Below the pieces are notes generated by a model. That model saw only the letters and a program-made list of their open reading frames with translations. It was not told where the DNA came from and searched no databases. A stretch of 18,092 bases of DNA from an uncultured Gemmatimonadota bacterium (GTDB lineage: Bacteria > Gemmatimonadota > Gemmatimonadetes > Longimicrobiales > Gaopeijiaceae), in NCBI GenBank assembly GCA_938030915.1, contig CALHIO010000134.1, positions 1-18,092 on the forward strand, read 5' to 3'. Shown here piece after piece: positions 1-6,717 of the stretch. Numbering within the stretch: the first letter of the stretch is position 1; each line of letters starts with the position of its first letter. The position numbers and the translations under genes are program-made.

Positions 1-810
1 ATCGTCGGAGTGGGGCAGCGACGCGATCTGCGCGCGGGTCGCCTCGTCCCACTCCAGCACGTCGTCGTAGAAGCCGTCGATCGCAATCGATCCGTCTGCA
101 CGGTGAAGCGATGCGATGATCCTCGACAGCACGTTCGCCGGGTTCGCGACCGCGCCCCCGAATTCACCCGAATGCAGGTCGCTGTTCGCGCCGTGGACGT
201 GGACTTCGAAGTAGGCGAGGCCGCGGAGGGAAAACCCGACCGACGGCAGGCCCTCGGCGTACATGCCGGTGTCTGAAATCAGCACGACGTCGCACGCGAG
301 ACGCTCCGCATGCTCCACGACGAAGGGCACGAGATTCGGGGAGCCGACCTCCTCCTCACCCTCCGCGATCACGACGACGTTGATCGGCAGAGGCGTACCG
401 CTGGCGTGATACGCTTCGAGTGCCTTCACGTGCATGTACAGCTGCCCTTTGTCGTCCGCTGAGCCTCGAGCGTACACGCGGCCGTCCCGTTCCGTCGGCT
501 CGAACGGCGGCGACGACCACAGATCGAGCGGCTCGGGAGGCTGAACGTCGTAGTGTCCGTAGATCAGGACGGTGGGGGCGTCCGGTCCCGCGGCATGGGA
601 TTCACCCACGACGACCGGATGACCGGGCGTGTCGACGATCTCGGACGGGAGCCCTGCGTCCGACAACTTCTCGGCGAACCACTCCGCGGCCGCGCGTGTG
701 TCGCCGTCATGCTCGGATTTCGCGCTGACGGACGGGATGCGCAGGAAGTCGTACAGCTCGGAGCGGAAGCGTCCGAGGTTCTCATCGATGAAGCTCTGTA
801 CATCCGACAT
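1..810 (-). CDS. M20 family metallopeptidase (dipeptidase-like), 3' end cut by window
   Basis: This is a zinc-dependent M20 exopeptidase that probably cleaves dipeptides or N-acylated amino acids in the cytoplasm. The 270 visible residues carry the family landmarks: the metal motif YGHYDVQP (His86, Asp88), the bridging-Asp motif RGSADDKGQ (about 115-123), and the catalytic AEGEEEVGSP block (Glu152-154). The later DLHSGEFGGAV stretch is where the lid/dimerisation domain begins. Relatives are about 450 residues long, so roughly 40% of the protein, including the last metal ligands, lies beyond the left edge. The ATG at 810 is supported by a GGAAGGA Shine-Dalgarno at 819-825, eight bases upstream. 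The gene sits 31 bases downstream of the small membrane protein on the same strand and may share its transcript. No leader peptide is visible. The family is clear; the exact substrate is not. Confidence 0.93.
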   Translation of the reverse strand, partial: MSDVQSFIDENLGRFRSELYDFLRIPSVSAKSEHDGDTRAAAEWFAEKLSDAGLPSEIVDTPGHPVVVGESHAAGPDAPTVLIYGHYDVQPPEPLDLWSSPPFEPTERDGRVYARGSADDKGQLYMHVKALEAYHASGTPLPINVVVIAEGEEEVGSPNLVPFVVEHAERLACDVVLISDTGMYAEGLPSVGFSLRGLAYFEVHVHGANSDLHSGEFGGAVANPANVLSRIIASLHRADGSIAIDGFYDDVLEWDEATRAQIASLPHSDD

Positions 811-818
811 GGGGAGTG

Positions 819-825
819 TCCTTCC
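819..825 (-). promoter_or_regulatory. Ribosome binding site of the M20 peptidase gene
   Basis: On the minus strand this reads GGAAGGA, eight bases before the ATG at 810, and fixes that start. The bases running from it into the start codon (AAGGACACTCCC then C and ATG) nearly match the repeated AAGGACACTCCCATG units at the head of the propeller gene near 15475. Confidence 0.6.
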
Positions 826-841
826 GCCGGATCCCGGAGCT

Positions 842-1120
842 CTAGATGAGCGTGCGCAGGCCCCAGCGATAGATGAACGTCATGAGGGCGGCGAAGGCGG
901 CCGCACAGGCCATGCCGCCCACGCTGAGGGCAAGCGGCTCCCAGAGATGGAAGATTCCGACTCCGAGCATGCCTCCGATCACGGATGCGAACGCGCCCAG
1001 GGCCATGATGACCTGAGCGTGTCCGGGCTGCTCTTCCGGACGGCTGATGGCGGCTCGCATCATGAGGCCGATGGCGGCGCCCATGATGATCCAGATGGCG
1101 ATGCCGATCCAGTTTTGCAT
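842..1120 (-). CDS. Small GlsB/YeaQ/YmgE-type membrane protein
   Basis: A 92-residue protein with three predicted membrane helices: about residues 3-23 (WIGIAIWIIMGAAIGLMM), 36-58 (glycine-rich, GAFASVIGGMLG) and 64-84 (ending FIYRW). The glycine-zipper helices and the short charged loop (SRPEEQPGH) resemble the GlsB/YeaQ/YmgE (transglycosylase-associated) family, whose members are small inner-membrane proteins often linked to stress and whose molecular role is unknown. The reading frame stays open upstream to 1438, but that part is not hydrophobic and overlaps the divergent plus-strand gene, so I take the ATG at 1120. No strong Shine-Dalgarno precedes it. The M20 peptidase follows 31 bases downstream. 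The family call is from pattern only. Confidence 0.65.
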   Translation of the reverse strand: MQNWIGIAIWIIMGAAIGLMMRAAISRPEEQPGHAQVIMALGAFASVIGGMLGVGIFHLWEPLALSVGGMACAAAFAALMTFIYRWGLRTLI

Positions 1121-1215
1121 AGCTGATTCGGAGTTCTGGGGTCGTTCGTGCGGCGTTCTTTTGCGCCCGAAAAGGTATCGGAACGGCATGACGGGAACCA
1201 CCCCGGCGGGGGCGT

Positions 1216-1244
1216 TTGACTCGGTCCGTCGGTACTGATTCATT
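1216..1244 (+). promoter_or_regulatory. Possible sigma-70-like promoter, leaderless start
   Basis: TTGACT at 1216-1221 matches the -35 consensus at five of six positions. It is followed after 17 bases by a weak -10 (TTCATT, 1239-1244). Transcription would begin almost at the ATG at 1250, which has no Shine-Dalgarno, so a leaderless message is possible. The -10 matches only three of six positions, hence low confidence. The remainder of the 129-base divergent gap (1121-1249) shows nothing else I can name. Confidence 0.22.
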
Positions 1245-1249
1245 CCGGG

Positions 1250-1747
1250 ATGTCCGACGAGATCATCGATATCAGCCGTTATCTGAAGCGTAAGCCGGCC
1301 CGCGATTTCCCGCGGGGGGCGATGGCTCTCTGGGGAGCGGACGGGGAGCGGTCTCGTTTCGCCCTCCCTCTCTGGCGGATCATTCACCTCGCGCAGGCGG
1401 AACGCGGGATGATCGTCTCGTGCGAGCCGGGTGGACACCGCACGCCCGAGCCCTTCGTCGTGCTGGATCTCGGCGCCGACCCTGCACGCACCGAGGTCGG
1501 TCCGGATGCGATGCCCCGGTACGGTGCGGATGAAGCCCCTGTACTCCTCGATCGTGAGGCGGACGGACTGGCTCTCTTTCTGGGGTCGGGGGCAGGGCGC
1601 CTCTGGGCACTCCTGGTCGACGGTGGAGGCAGCCGCGCCACGCCGTTGTCGTCCACCCTGAGAGAGGACATCCTCTTCCTGGCGGGCGAATGCGCAGGGT
1701 TCCTCCGCCTCCGGGAGCTGTCAGGAGAGAGCGACTCGGTCGAGTAA
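1250..1747 (+). CDS. Uncharacterised 165-residue protein
   Basis: I do not recognise this family. The frame uses the G/C-ending codons of its neighbours and fills the space between a divergent and a convergent gene without overlap, so I think it is real. It begins MSDEIIDISRYLKRK. It then has alternating hydrophobic and charged segments (FALPLWRIIHLAQ at about 38-50, PFVVLDLG at about 68-75, LALFLGSGAGRLWALLVDGG at about 106-126) that look like beta strands of a soluble alpha/beta protein. An acidic C-terminal tail (ESDSVE) ends it. No signal peptide, membrane helix or metal motif is visible. It is one of only two plus-strand genes and stops 12 bases before the end of the convergent PspA-like gene. 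No Shine-Dalgarno precedes the ATG. Confidence 0.6.
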   Translation: MSDEIIDISRYLKRKPARDFPRGAMALWGADGERSRFALPLWRIIHLAQAERGMIVSCEPGGHRTPEPFVVLDLGADPARTEVGPDAMPRYGADEAPVLLDREADGLALFLGSGAGRLWALLVDGGGSRATPLSSTLREDILFLAGECAGFLRLRELSGESDSVE

Positions 1748-1759
1748 GGTGCGGCGGGG

Positions 1760-2431
1760 TCAGTCCTCGCCCATTCTCCGCTTGAGTTCCTCGAGCGCCG
1801 CATCGACGTCCAGATCTCGAGCTTGTGGCGGTGCTTCGAGATCGACCCGATGCTCCGAGCCGCCGCTGTCGAAGTCGAGCTCGTCGAATGCCTGGGCGGC
1901 CTGCGCCTGCGCGTCCGTTCCCTCGATCTTTTCGGCCATGCGATCGAGTTCGTCGAAGAGATCGTTCGCCGCGGTGATCGACTCACGTGCTCCCGACCGG
2001 CCCGTCGTGGCGGAGAGGGCTTCGCGCTTGCTCTTCGCTTCATGGAAGCGCTCGTACATCTCGTCGACCGTGCGGGAGCGGAAGTCGAACTCCTCCTTCA
2101 GTGCTGTCGCCTTCTTGATGAGGATCGAGCGCTGACCCTCGGCCTTGGTCGTCCACTCGGCGGCGAGCTTCACCGTCTCGTTGTCGTCGATGTCGCGTGC
2201 CATCTCCTCCCGGCGGCGCGCGGTTTCGATGTCCTTTTCGAGCCGGTCGATCTGCTCGAGCGTCGTCTTGAGTTGATCCTCGAGGCCGGCGACCTGAGCC
2301 TTCTCGTCGGCGATTTCGTTCTTCATGCCGATGAGAAGTTTGTCCGCCGTCTCCGAGACCTGATCGCGACTCAACTCCTTGTTGAAGTTGTCGAGCGCTT
2401 CCTTGAAGGCGGAACGCAGGTCTTCGAACAT
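1760..2431 (-). CDS. PspA/IM30-like coiled-coil protein
   Basis: A 223-residue, almost entirely helical, charged protein. Residues 1-20 (MFEDLRSAFKEALDNFNKEL) could form an amphipathic helix. About 25-150 is heptad-rich coiled coil, followed by a helix (FDELDRMAEKIEG, about 160-172) and a short C-terminal helix (DVDAALEELKRRMG). This order, the length and the ending LEELKRRM resemble PspA/IM30 (ESCRT-III-like) proteins, which assemble on the inner face of the cytoplasmic membrane and stabilise it under stress. Similarity to canonical PspA is moderate, and a generic coiled-coil protein remains possible. The ATG at 2431 is chosen for its GGAGG Shine-Dalgarno; the open extension to 2500 lacks one. 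It lies 97 bases downstream of an ECF sigma-factor gene on the same strand, a pairing that fits an envelope-stress role. Confidence 0.6.
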   Translation of the reverse strand: MFEDLRSAFKEALDNFNKELSRDQVSETADKLLIGMKNEIADEKAQVAGLEDQLKTTLEQIDRLEKDIETARRREEMARDIDDNETVKLAAEWTTKAEGQRSILIKKATALKEEFDFRSRTVDEMYERFHEAKSKREALSATTGRSGARESITAANDLFDELDRMAEKIEGTDAQAQAAQAFDELDFDSGGSEHRVDLEAPPQARDLDVDAALEELKRRMGED

Positions 2432-2440
2432 CCGAGGATT

Positions 2441-2445
2441 CCTCC
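2441..2445 (-). promoter_or_regulatory. Ribosome binding site of the PspA-like gene
   Basis: GGAGG on the minus strand, nine bases upstream of the ATG at 2431. It decides that start over the longer in-frame extension that begins at 2500. Confidence 0.6.
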
Positions 2446-2528
2446 AGGCACTGACGGACGGGCCCGCAAGCGGACCCGTCCGGTCATGGTGTCTTGCCAC
2501 TCACTACGATGAGAGTGGCCCCGAAGCT

Positions 2529-3158
2529 TCAGTTCAGGAAGGGCTCGATGCGCTGAGCGAAGGAGTTTCTCGCCCGATGCAAACGGCTCTTGACCGTGCC
2601 GAGGTTCACTCCGGTGATCTCGGAGATCTCCTCATAGCTCTTTCCTTCCAGTTCGCGGAGCCGGAAGACGAGCTGGTGATGCTCGGGGAGGGTCTGAACT
2701 GTGTCTTCCACGAGCCGACGCAGGTACCGCTTGCGGTACAGGTCGTCGGGTTTCGTCGAGTAGTCCTCGAACTGGATGGGGCGGTGATCATCGTCCCAGT
2801 TGTTCGTGAGGCGCTGGAACAGCACCAGAGGACTCCGGGACCGGTTTCTCAACTCGTTCTTCGACAGGTTGCCCGCGATGGTGTAGACCCACGTCGAAAA
2901 CTTCTTCGACGTATCGAACCGGTGCAGGTGTCGAGTTACTCGAATGAAGGCTTCCTGAACCAGATCCTGCGCACGGTCCGGGTCGCCGGTCTTTCGCGTG
3001 ATGAAGTGGATGAGACGGTCCCGATATCTGTTGTAGAGCCGCTGAAACGCGCCAGGGCGTCCTTCGAGGTGGGCTGTGACGAGTTCCTCGTCCGTCAGTT
3101 CCTCGAGGGGGCGATCGAACAGATTTTGGCTCACAACCGGAGGATGCGTGTTGACCAT
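2529..3158 (-). CDS. RNA polymerase ECF-type sigma-70 factor
   Basis: A 209-residue extracytoplasmic-function sigma factor, which directs RNA polymerase to a stress regulon. Region 2 spans about residues 24-105: GAFQRLYNRYRDRLIHFI, then the core-binding DPDRAQDLVQEAFIRV motif, then FSTWVYTIAGNLSKNELR at the -10 recognition helix. Region 4 spans about 140-205: LPEHHQLVFRLRELEGKSYEEISEITGV followed by the helix-turn-helix end LGTVKSRLHRAR. There is no region 3 and no C-terminal extension. The frame is open to 3251, but the sigma-like promoter at 3211-3238 lies inside that extension and the extra residues do not match the family, so I use the ATG at 3158 (weak AGGA upstream). No anti-sigma gene is adjacent; the PspA-like gene follows. 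Confidence 0.92.
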   Translation of the reverse strand: MVNTHPPVVSQNLFDRPLEELTDEELVTAHLEGRPGAFQRLYNRYRDRLIHFITRKTGDPDRAQDLVQEAFIRVTRHLHRFDTSKKFSTWVYTIAGNLSKNELRNRSRSPLVLFQRLTNNWDDDHRPIQFEDYSTKPDDLYRKRYLRRLVEDTVQTLPEHHQLVFRLRELEGKSYEEISEITGVNLGTVKSRLHRARNSFAQRIEPFLN

Positions 3159-3210
3159 TGGTCTAAGTCCTAGTTGGAGCCAAGCGAACAGATCCAAATA
3201 CTTGACAGGT

Positions 3211-3238
3211 AAGATATCGGGAACACCCATTCCCTCAA
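3211..3238 (-). promoter_or_regulatory. Possible promoter of the sigma factor/PspA-like pair
   Basis: On the minus strand TTGAGG (3233-3238) and TATCTT (3211-3216) are separated by 16 bases, each matching the housekeeping consensus at four of six positions. Transcription would start near 3205, leaving a leader of about 45 bases before the ATG at 3158. It lies in the 106-base gap between the E1-alpha stop and the sigma-factor start, so the pair could be transcribed separately from E1-alpha. Not distinctive enough for more than low confidence. Confidence 0.3.
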
Positions 3239-3264
3239 GGGGAGAGCGCACCCTAATCGCGGCC

Positions 3265-4383
3265 TCAGATCGGACGCCCCTCGAGCCCGATCAGCGTCCC
3301 GCCCTCCGAGAAGCCGTCGTAGAGCGCCTGCTCCGGTGGAGGGATCCTGTCGCGGGATGCGAGTGCCTCGTCCGCCGCGTTGTCCATTTCGGTGGTCACC
3401 TCGGCCTCGATCGTCTCAAGCACCGAGGACGAAACACCCTTGCGGCCCAGCCACGACTCGAACAACCCGACCGGGTCGCGACGTCCCCACTCCGCGAACA
3501 GCTCCGGTGCGAACGTGTCGCGAGCCTCGCGCTCGTCGTGGGTCGCGTGGCCTCCCATGCGGAAGGTGTCGGCGACGATGGCGGCCGGCCCACCGCCCTC
3601 CCGACAGCGGTCTGCCGCGAGACGGGTCGCCGCATACACGTCGAGCACGTTGTTTCCGTCGCAGCTCCACGCATCGATGCCATACATGGCGGGCCACGCG
3701 TGGAGATCCCCGACCCCGTGGGCTGCGGACGGCGTCCCGAGGGCGACCTGGTTATTCTGAATCACGAAGATCGCCGGAAGGTTCTGGACCGCCGCGAGGT
3801 TGAGCCCTTCGTGGCACGCGGCGCACTTGGTGGCGCCGTCACCCACCCACGTCATCGCCACCCGGGCCTCCCCGCGATTTCGGAACGAGAGCGCGACGCC
3901 GGTCACGATCGTCACGCTCGTGCCCATGTGACTGATCGGCTGGATGATCCCGGCAGCCATGTCTCCGATGTGCAGATCACGGCCCTCGCTCGGTGAGTCC
4001 GACGTCGCGAGGTAGCCGCGGAACATGTCCGACAGAGGCATGCCCATCATATGGAGCGCGCCGGCGTTCCGGATCATCGGTGAGACGACGTCCCTGTCGG
4101 GATCGAGTGCGCGGACGTTCCCGACCGTGACCGCTTCTTCTCCCGTTCCGAGCCAGGCTTTTGAGATGACACCCGTACGGACCCAACGCTTCAGGCCGAT
4201 ATCGTGGAGGCGCGTGCGCAACAGGTCTCGGTAAATGGAAAGGAGATCGTCCTCCGAGAGCGCGTTGACGACAGCTGCTCGGTCGGCGTCGGATGCGAGT
4301 GTGTCGTCGAATGTGTCGACGAGCGCCGGATCCGGTGCCCATTCGAGGTACTCGGGCGGATCGAATGCGGGGTATCGTTTCAT
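3265..4383 (-). CDS. Thiamine-diphosphate 2-oxoacid dehydrogenase E1 component, alpha subunit type
   Basis: The 372-residue product belongs to the E1-alpha family (pyruvate or branched-chain 2-oxoacid dehydrogenase), which with E1-beta decarboxylates a 2-oxoacid on thiamine diphosphate and passes the acyl group to lipoyl-E2. Visible landmarks are LLRTRLHDIGLKRWVRTG (about 54-71), GTGEEAVTVGNVRALDPDRDVV (79-100), the diphosphate/magnesium motif starting GDGAT (181-185) and ending QNN (209-211), and the loop RMGGHATHDE (275-284) with His279. Inside the cofactor motif the usual SEGDFHE-like stretch is replaced by KCAACHE, creating a CXXCH. Length is normal and the frame intact. There is no E1-beta or E2 gene next to it: the neighbours are a sigma factor downstream and a divergent V4R-like gene upstream. 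Substrate cannot be told from sequence alone. Confidence 0.87.
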   Translation of the reverse strand: MKRYPAFDPPEYLEWAPDPALVDTFDDTLASDADRAAVVNALSEDDLLSIYRDLLRTRLHDIGLKRWVRTGVISKAWLGTGEEAVTVGNVRALDPDRDVVSPMIRNAGALHMMGMPLSDMFRGYLATSDSPSEGRDLHIGDMAAGIIQPISHMGTSVTIVTGVALSFRNRGEARVAMTWVGDGATKCAACHEGLNLAAVQNLPAIFVIQNNQVALGTPSAAHGVGDLHAWPAMYGIDAWSCDGNNVLDVYAATRLAADRCREGGGPAAIVADTFRMGGHATHDEREARDTFAPELFAEWGRRDPVGLFESWLGRKGVSSSVLETIEAEVTTEMDNAADEALASRDRIPPPEQALYDGFSEGGTLIGLEGRPI

Positions 4384-4548
4384 GTGGGGAAGCTAACCTG
4401 CCGCGTCTCCGATCCGGAGGTGCCCGTGGGCCGCGAGAAGCGGCGAGGCACCAGAGTCTCGTGAGCCTGCCCCGTCGACTTCGTTGCCACGGTTCGTCGG
4501 CGTTTCGAGATTACCGAGTCGCATGCCTCCTCTCGATCTCGAGACCCT
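4384..4548. other. 165-base divergent intergenic region
   Basis: This is the longest gap in the window, between the E1-alpha start and the V4R-like start, and must hold the promoters of both. I see no convincing -35/-10 pair. Two short open frames lie in it: 43 codons on the minus strand (4393-4524), ending just before the E1-alpha ATG, and a nine-codon plus-strand frame from 4523 that runs into the TTG start of the V4R-like gene. Neither has a properly spaced Shine-Dalgarno, and I do not call them genes. Confidence 0.4.
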
Positions 4549-5256
4549 TTGACGGATCCCGCGCCCACGCCGCCGGCTGAAGCAGGCCCTCGTCGCGTCC
4601 AGGCCGTCGTGGCACTCAGACTTCTCGAGGTCATGCGGGACATGGATCTGCCCATGGAAATCCTCGAGGATGAGGATCCCACGCAGACCATCCCGAGGCG
4701 CTTTGGCCTCAGTGATGTCGTGGAGCGCCAGATCCGAACCTATCGCGAAGACGTTCGGCGTCGGGTACGTCTTACGGACGACGAGATCCGAGGGCTGTTC
4801 CGCTTCGTGATCCGACGTCCTGACGGGCCAGAGGTCTTCCGGGCGGTCGGTCGGCAGCTCGCCGCAGAGGAGCGAGCACCGCGGTGGGTCCGGCGTCTGC
4901 CGGGAGGGCTGCGATATCGAGCGATGCGGCGGCACGCCCGAAAGCGTCTCAAGAGACTCTTCGGCCGGCCTATCGGTGGCTTCGGTCGGGGCGCGTTCGT
5001 GATCGAGGGCCGGTCACTTCTCTTCTTTGAGGCCGACCCGGGTGGCGACGCTTGCCATCTGCTGAGCGGCTTTACCGAAGAGTTCCTCTCACGGGCGCTG
5101 GGTGGTTCGGCTCGGGTCGAGCATACGCTCTGTCAGGGGCTGGGCCACGATCTGTGCCGGTGGGAGCCCGAGCTCGTCCAGGACGCCGCTTCGGTCACCG
5201 ATAGCCCGCCCGAGGTCCGGATCGACGACGGTGACGAGGGCCCGATTCCGACCTAG
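4549..5256 (+). CDS. V4R-like (4-vinyl reductase-type) small-molecule-binding domain protein
   Basis: A 235-residue cytoplasmic protein. The C-terminal part (about 145-206) fits the V4R domain pattern: GRGAFVIEGRSLLFFEAD, then a helix LLSGFTEEFLSRALGG, then EHTLCQGLGHDLCRW with the typical C-x7-C (Cys195, Cys203) and the central Gly199. V4R domains bind ligands or metals in sensors and in bacteriochlorophyll enzymes. The first 140 residues are charged and helical (RRHARKRLKRLFGR near 127-140) and unfamiliar to me. No ATG or GTG lies between the upstream in-frame stop and codon 1, so TTG at 4549 is the first usable start. It has no Shine-Dalgarno, and GTG at 4609 or ATG at 4636 are alternatives. 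The gene diverges from E1-alpha and converges on the CoA-binding gene, sharing the CTAG that carries both stops. Confidence 0.68.
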   Translation: MTDPAPTPPAEAGPRRVQAVVALRLLEVMRDMDLPMEILEDEDPTQTIPRRFGLSDVVERQIRTYREDVRRRVRLTDDEIRGLFRFVIRRPDGPEVFRAVGRQLAAEERAPRWVRRLPGGLRYRAMRRHARKRLKRLFGRPIGGFGRGAFVIEGRSLLFFEADPGGDACHLLSGFTEEFLSRALGGSARVEHTLCQGLGHDLCRWEPELVQDAASVTDSPPEVRIDDGDEGPIPT

Positions 5257-5714
5257 TCCAGCAGGACCCGGTGCACGCGAAAGATGCACAGATCCTGGAC
5301 GACCATCCGGCCCGCCTGCCGCGCAGCTGCGACCTCATCCGGGGCCTGAATCCCGGTCTGCAGCCAGATCGCCGGCGTATCGGTGCGCGCGGTAGCCTTC
5401 TCGACGAATGCACCGGCCTCCGCGCTCGGTCGGAAGATGAGGACCAGGTCGACAGGCTCGGGAACATCGTCGAGATCCGCGTAGCTCACGCGGCCGAGGA
5501 GGCGTTCGGCGGAGGGATTCACCGGGATCACGTCGAAGCCCTTGGCGGCAAGGTAGGACGGGATGCGCCGCGCGGCCTTTTCGAGATTCCGTGACAATCC
5601 TACGACGGCAATGTGCTGCACGTCGTCGAGAAGCTGGGCGACCGCCTCTGCCGACGGATTGTCGGGATCGGAAGAGGTCTCCAGTACGCGTCTGAGTTGC
5701 TCCAGTCTGTCCAC
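5253..5714 (-). CDS. CoA-binding domain protein (YccU/CoA_binding_2 type)
   Basis: A 153-residue single-domain Rossmann protein. After a helical lead of about 35 residues come the nucleotide-binding stretch HIAVVGLSRN (about 38-47), the second strand GFDVIPVNPSAERLLG (about 62-77), then PEPVDLVLIFRPS, then AIWLQTGI, and the family-typical ending VVQDLCIFRVHR. These are the ordered signatures of stand-alone CoA-binding proteins of the YccU type, whose biological role is not established. The GTG at 5714 is chosen because codons upstream are not family-like and run into the eamA end. It is the last gene of the long minus-strand run, 61 bases after the EamA transporter, and its TAG stop lies in the same CTAG as the stop of the convergent V4R-like gene. 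Confidence 0.87.
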   Translation of the reverse strand: MDRLEQLRRVLETSSDPDNPSAEAVAQLLDDVQHIAVVGLSRNLEKAARRIPSYLAAKGFDVIPVNPSAERLLGRVSYADLDDVPEPVDLVLIFRPSAEAGAFVEKATARTDTPAIWLQTGIQAPDEVAAARQAGRMVVQDLCIFRVHRVLLD

Positions 5715-5775
5715 GGGGCGCGAGCTTACCGGTACCCCGGTTGGCTCGCAACACGTGTCTCCCTGGTCGTGGAGG

Positions 5776-6717
5776 TTAGTCGGCGACGACGGCTTCGATG
5801 TCGACTCTGCGTGCGGTTGCACCAACGCCGGCGACGCCAAGCACCACGAGTCCGATTCCCGTCCAGCCGAGAGGGGACAGCCCCTGGCCCAGAAGCACCG
5901 TGGCGAGTGAGGCGGCGACGACCGGCTCGATCGCGGTGGCGATCGAGGCCCGGCTGGCATCGATGCGCGCGAGTGCGTCGAAGAAGAGGAAGTGGGCGAC
6001 CGCGATCGTGAGCGCGGCAAAGGCGAGGAGTACCCCCCATGCGAGGCTCGACGTCGGCCACACGATCGGCCCGCTCGTCACCGGCACAGCCACGGCGAGG
6101 AAGAGGACGCACCCCAGAGTGCTGTACACGACGGTCGGAATCGAACCGTACACCGGAGCCGCGTATCGGCCGAACAGGGTGTAGGCGCCGTAGGCGACGC
6201 CCGCCATGACGCCCCATGCGAGGCCGCTGGAACCGAACGTCGTGGTGACGGCGTCGGCTCCGAGCACACTGAGCCAGACACCGGAGAGCGTGAGCACCAG
6301 AAGCGCGATCCGGGTCTGATCGGGCCATTCATTCAGTAGTGGGCCCGAGGCCGCGGCGACGACGGCGGGCGCCAGGTACAGCATGGCGACCGTCGATGGC
6401 ACACCCACGGCGTCGGTGGAGAATTGATAGGCGATCTGGAAGACGCCGACGGAGATACCGCCGCCCGCCATCAGGATCAGGAGTCCGCGGCCATCGACGC
6501 GGAGGCCTTCACGCTGCCGGAGTCCCACGGCGACGAGAAGGATCAGCGCACCGAGGAGGGGTCGCAGGAAGGCCAGGCTCTCCGGCGGGACACCCAGTCG
6601 AAACAGGTTGACGGCGAAGATGCCGGACGAGCCCCAGAGCGACGCCGCGACGACGGCTTCCGTGTAGCCCAGCAGTCGGTCGCGCGCCGCTCCGGCATCC
6701 GCGCCCGACCGCGTCAC
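5776..6717 (-). CDS. EamA/DMT-superfamily transporter
   Basis: A 313-residue inner-membrane protein with about ten hydrophobic helices in two EamA repeats (about residues 12-140 and 160-300). Repeat one starts GYTEAVVAASLWGSSGIFA and contains PPESLAFLRPLLGALILL, the usual signature at helices two and three. Repeat two starts GLAWGVMAGVAYGAYTLFGRYA and ends with SIATAIEPVVAASLATVLLGQ, also typical. Family members export amino acids, metabolites or drugs; the substrate cannot be predicted here. The frame is open to 6846, but GTG at 6717 overlaps the TGA of the DUF420 gene as GTGA and starts just before the first helix, so I choose it. The coupling to cytochrome-oxidase assembly genes hints at co-expression but does not show a shared function. 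Confidence 0.9.
   Translation of the reverse strand: MTRSGADAGAARDRLLGYTEAVVAASLWGSSGIFAVNLFRLGVPPESLAFLRPLLGALILLVAVGLRQREGLRVDGRGLLILMAGGGISVGVFQIAYQFSTDAVGVPSTVAMLYLAPAVVAAASGPLLNEWPDQTRIALLVLTLSGVWLSVLGADAVTTTFGSSGLAWGVMAGVAYGAYTLFGRYAAPVYGSIPTVVYSTLGCVLFLAVAVPVTSGPIVWPTSSLAWGVLLAFAALTIAVAHFLFFDALARIDASRASIATAIEPVVAASLATVLLGQGLSPLGWTGIGLVVLGVAGVGATARRVDIEAVVAD

Noticed and set aside
1202..1212. Small GC-rich palindrome-like stretch in the divergent gap, as a terminator or operator
   Set aside because: The arms are four to five bases with no T-run, too short to distinguish from background.
3202..3207. TTGACA on the plus strand upstream of the sigma-factor gene
   Set aside because: No -10 element lies at a suitable distance and no plus-strand gene follows it.
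3811..3825. CXXCH in E1-alpha as a cytochrome c heme site
   Set aside because: The protein is a cytoplasmic thiamine-diphosphate enzyme with no signal peptide, and c-type heme attachment occurs outside the cytoplasmic membrane. The motif is reported only as an unusual substitution.
4419..4452. Inverted repeat GGTGCC/GGCACC in the E1-alpha leader
   Set aside because: Only six bases pair, the loop is 22 bases, and pairing does not extend either way; chance in GC-rich DNA.
4393..4524. A 43-codon minus-strand frame just upstream of E1-alpha, with AGGAGG before its ATG
   Set aside because: The Shine-Dalgarno is only one base from the ATG, the peptide shows no leader-type codon run, and no attenuator hairpins are visible.
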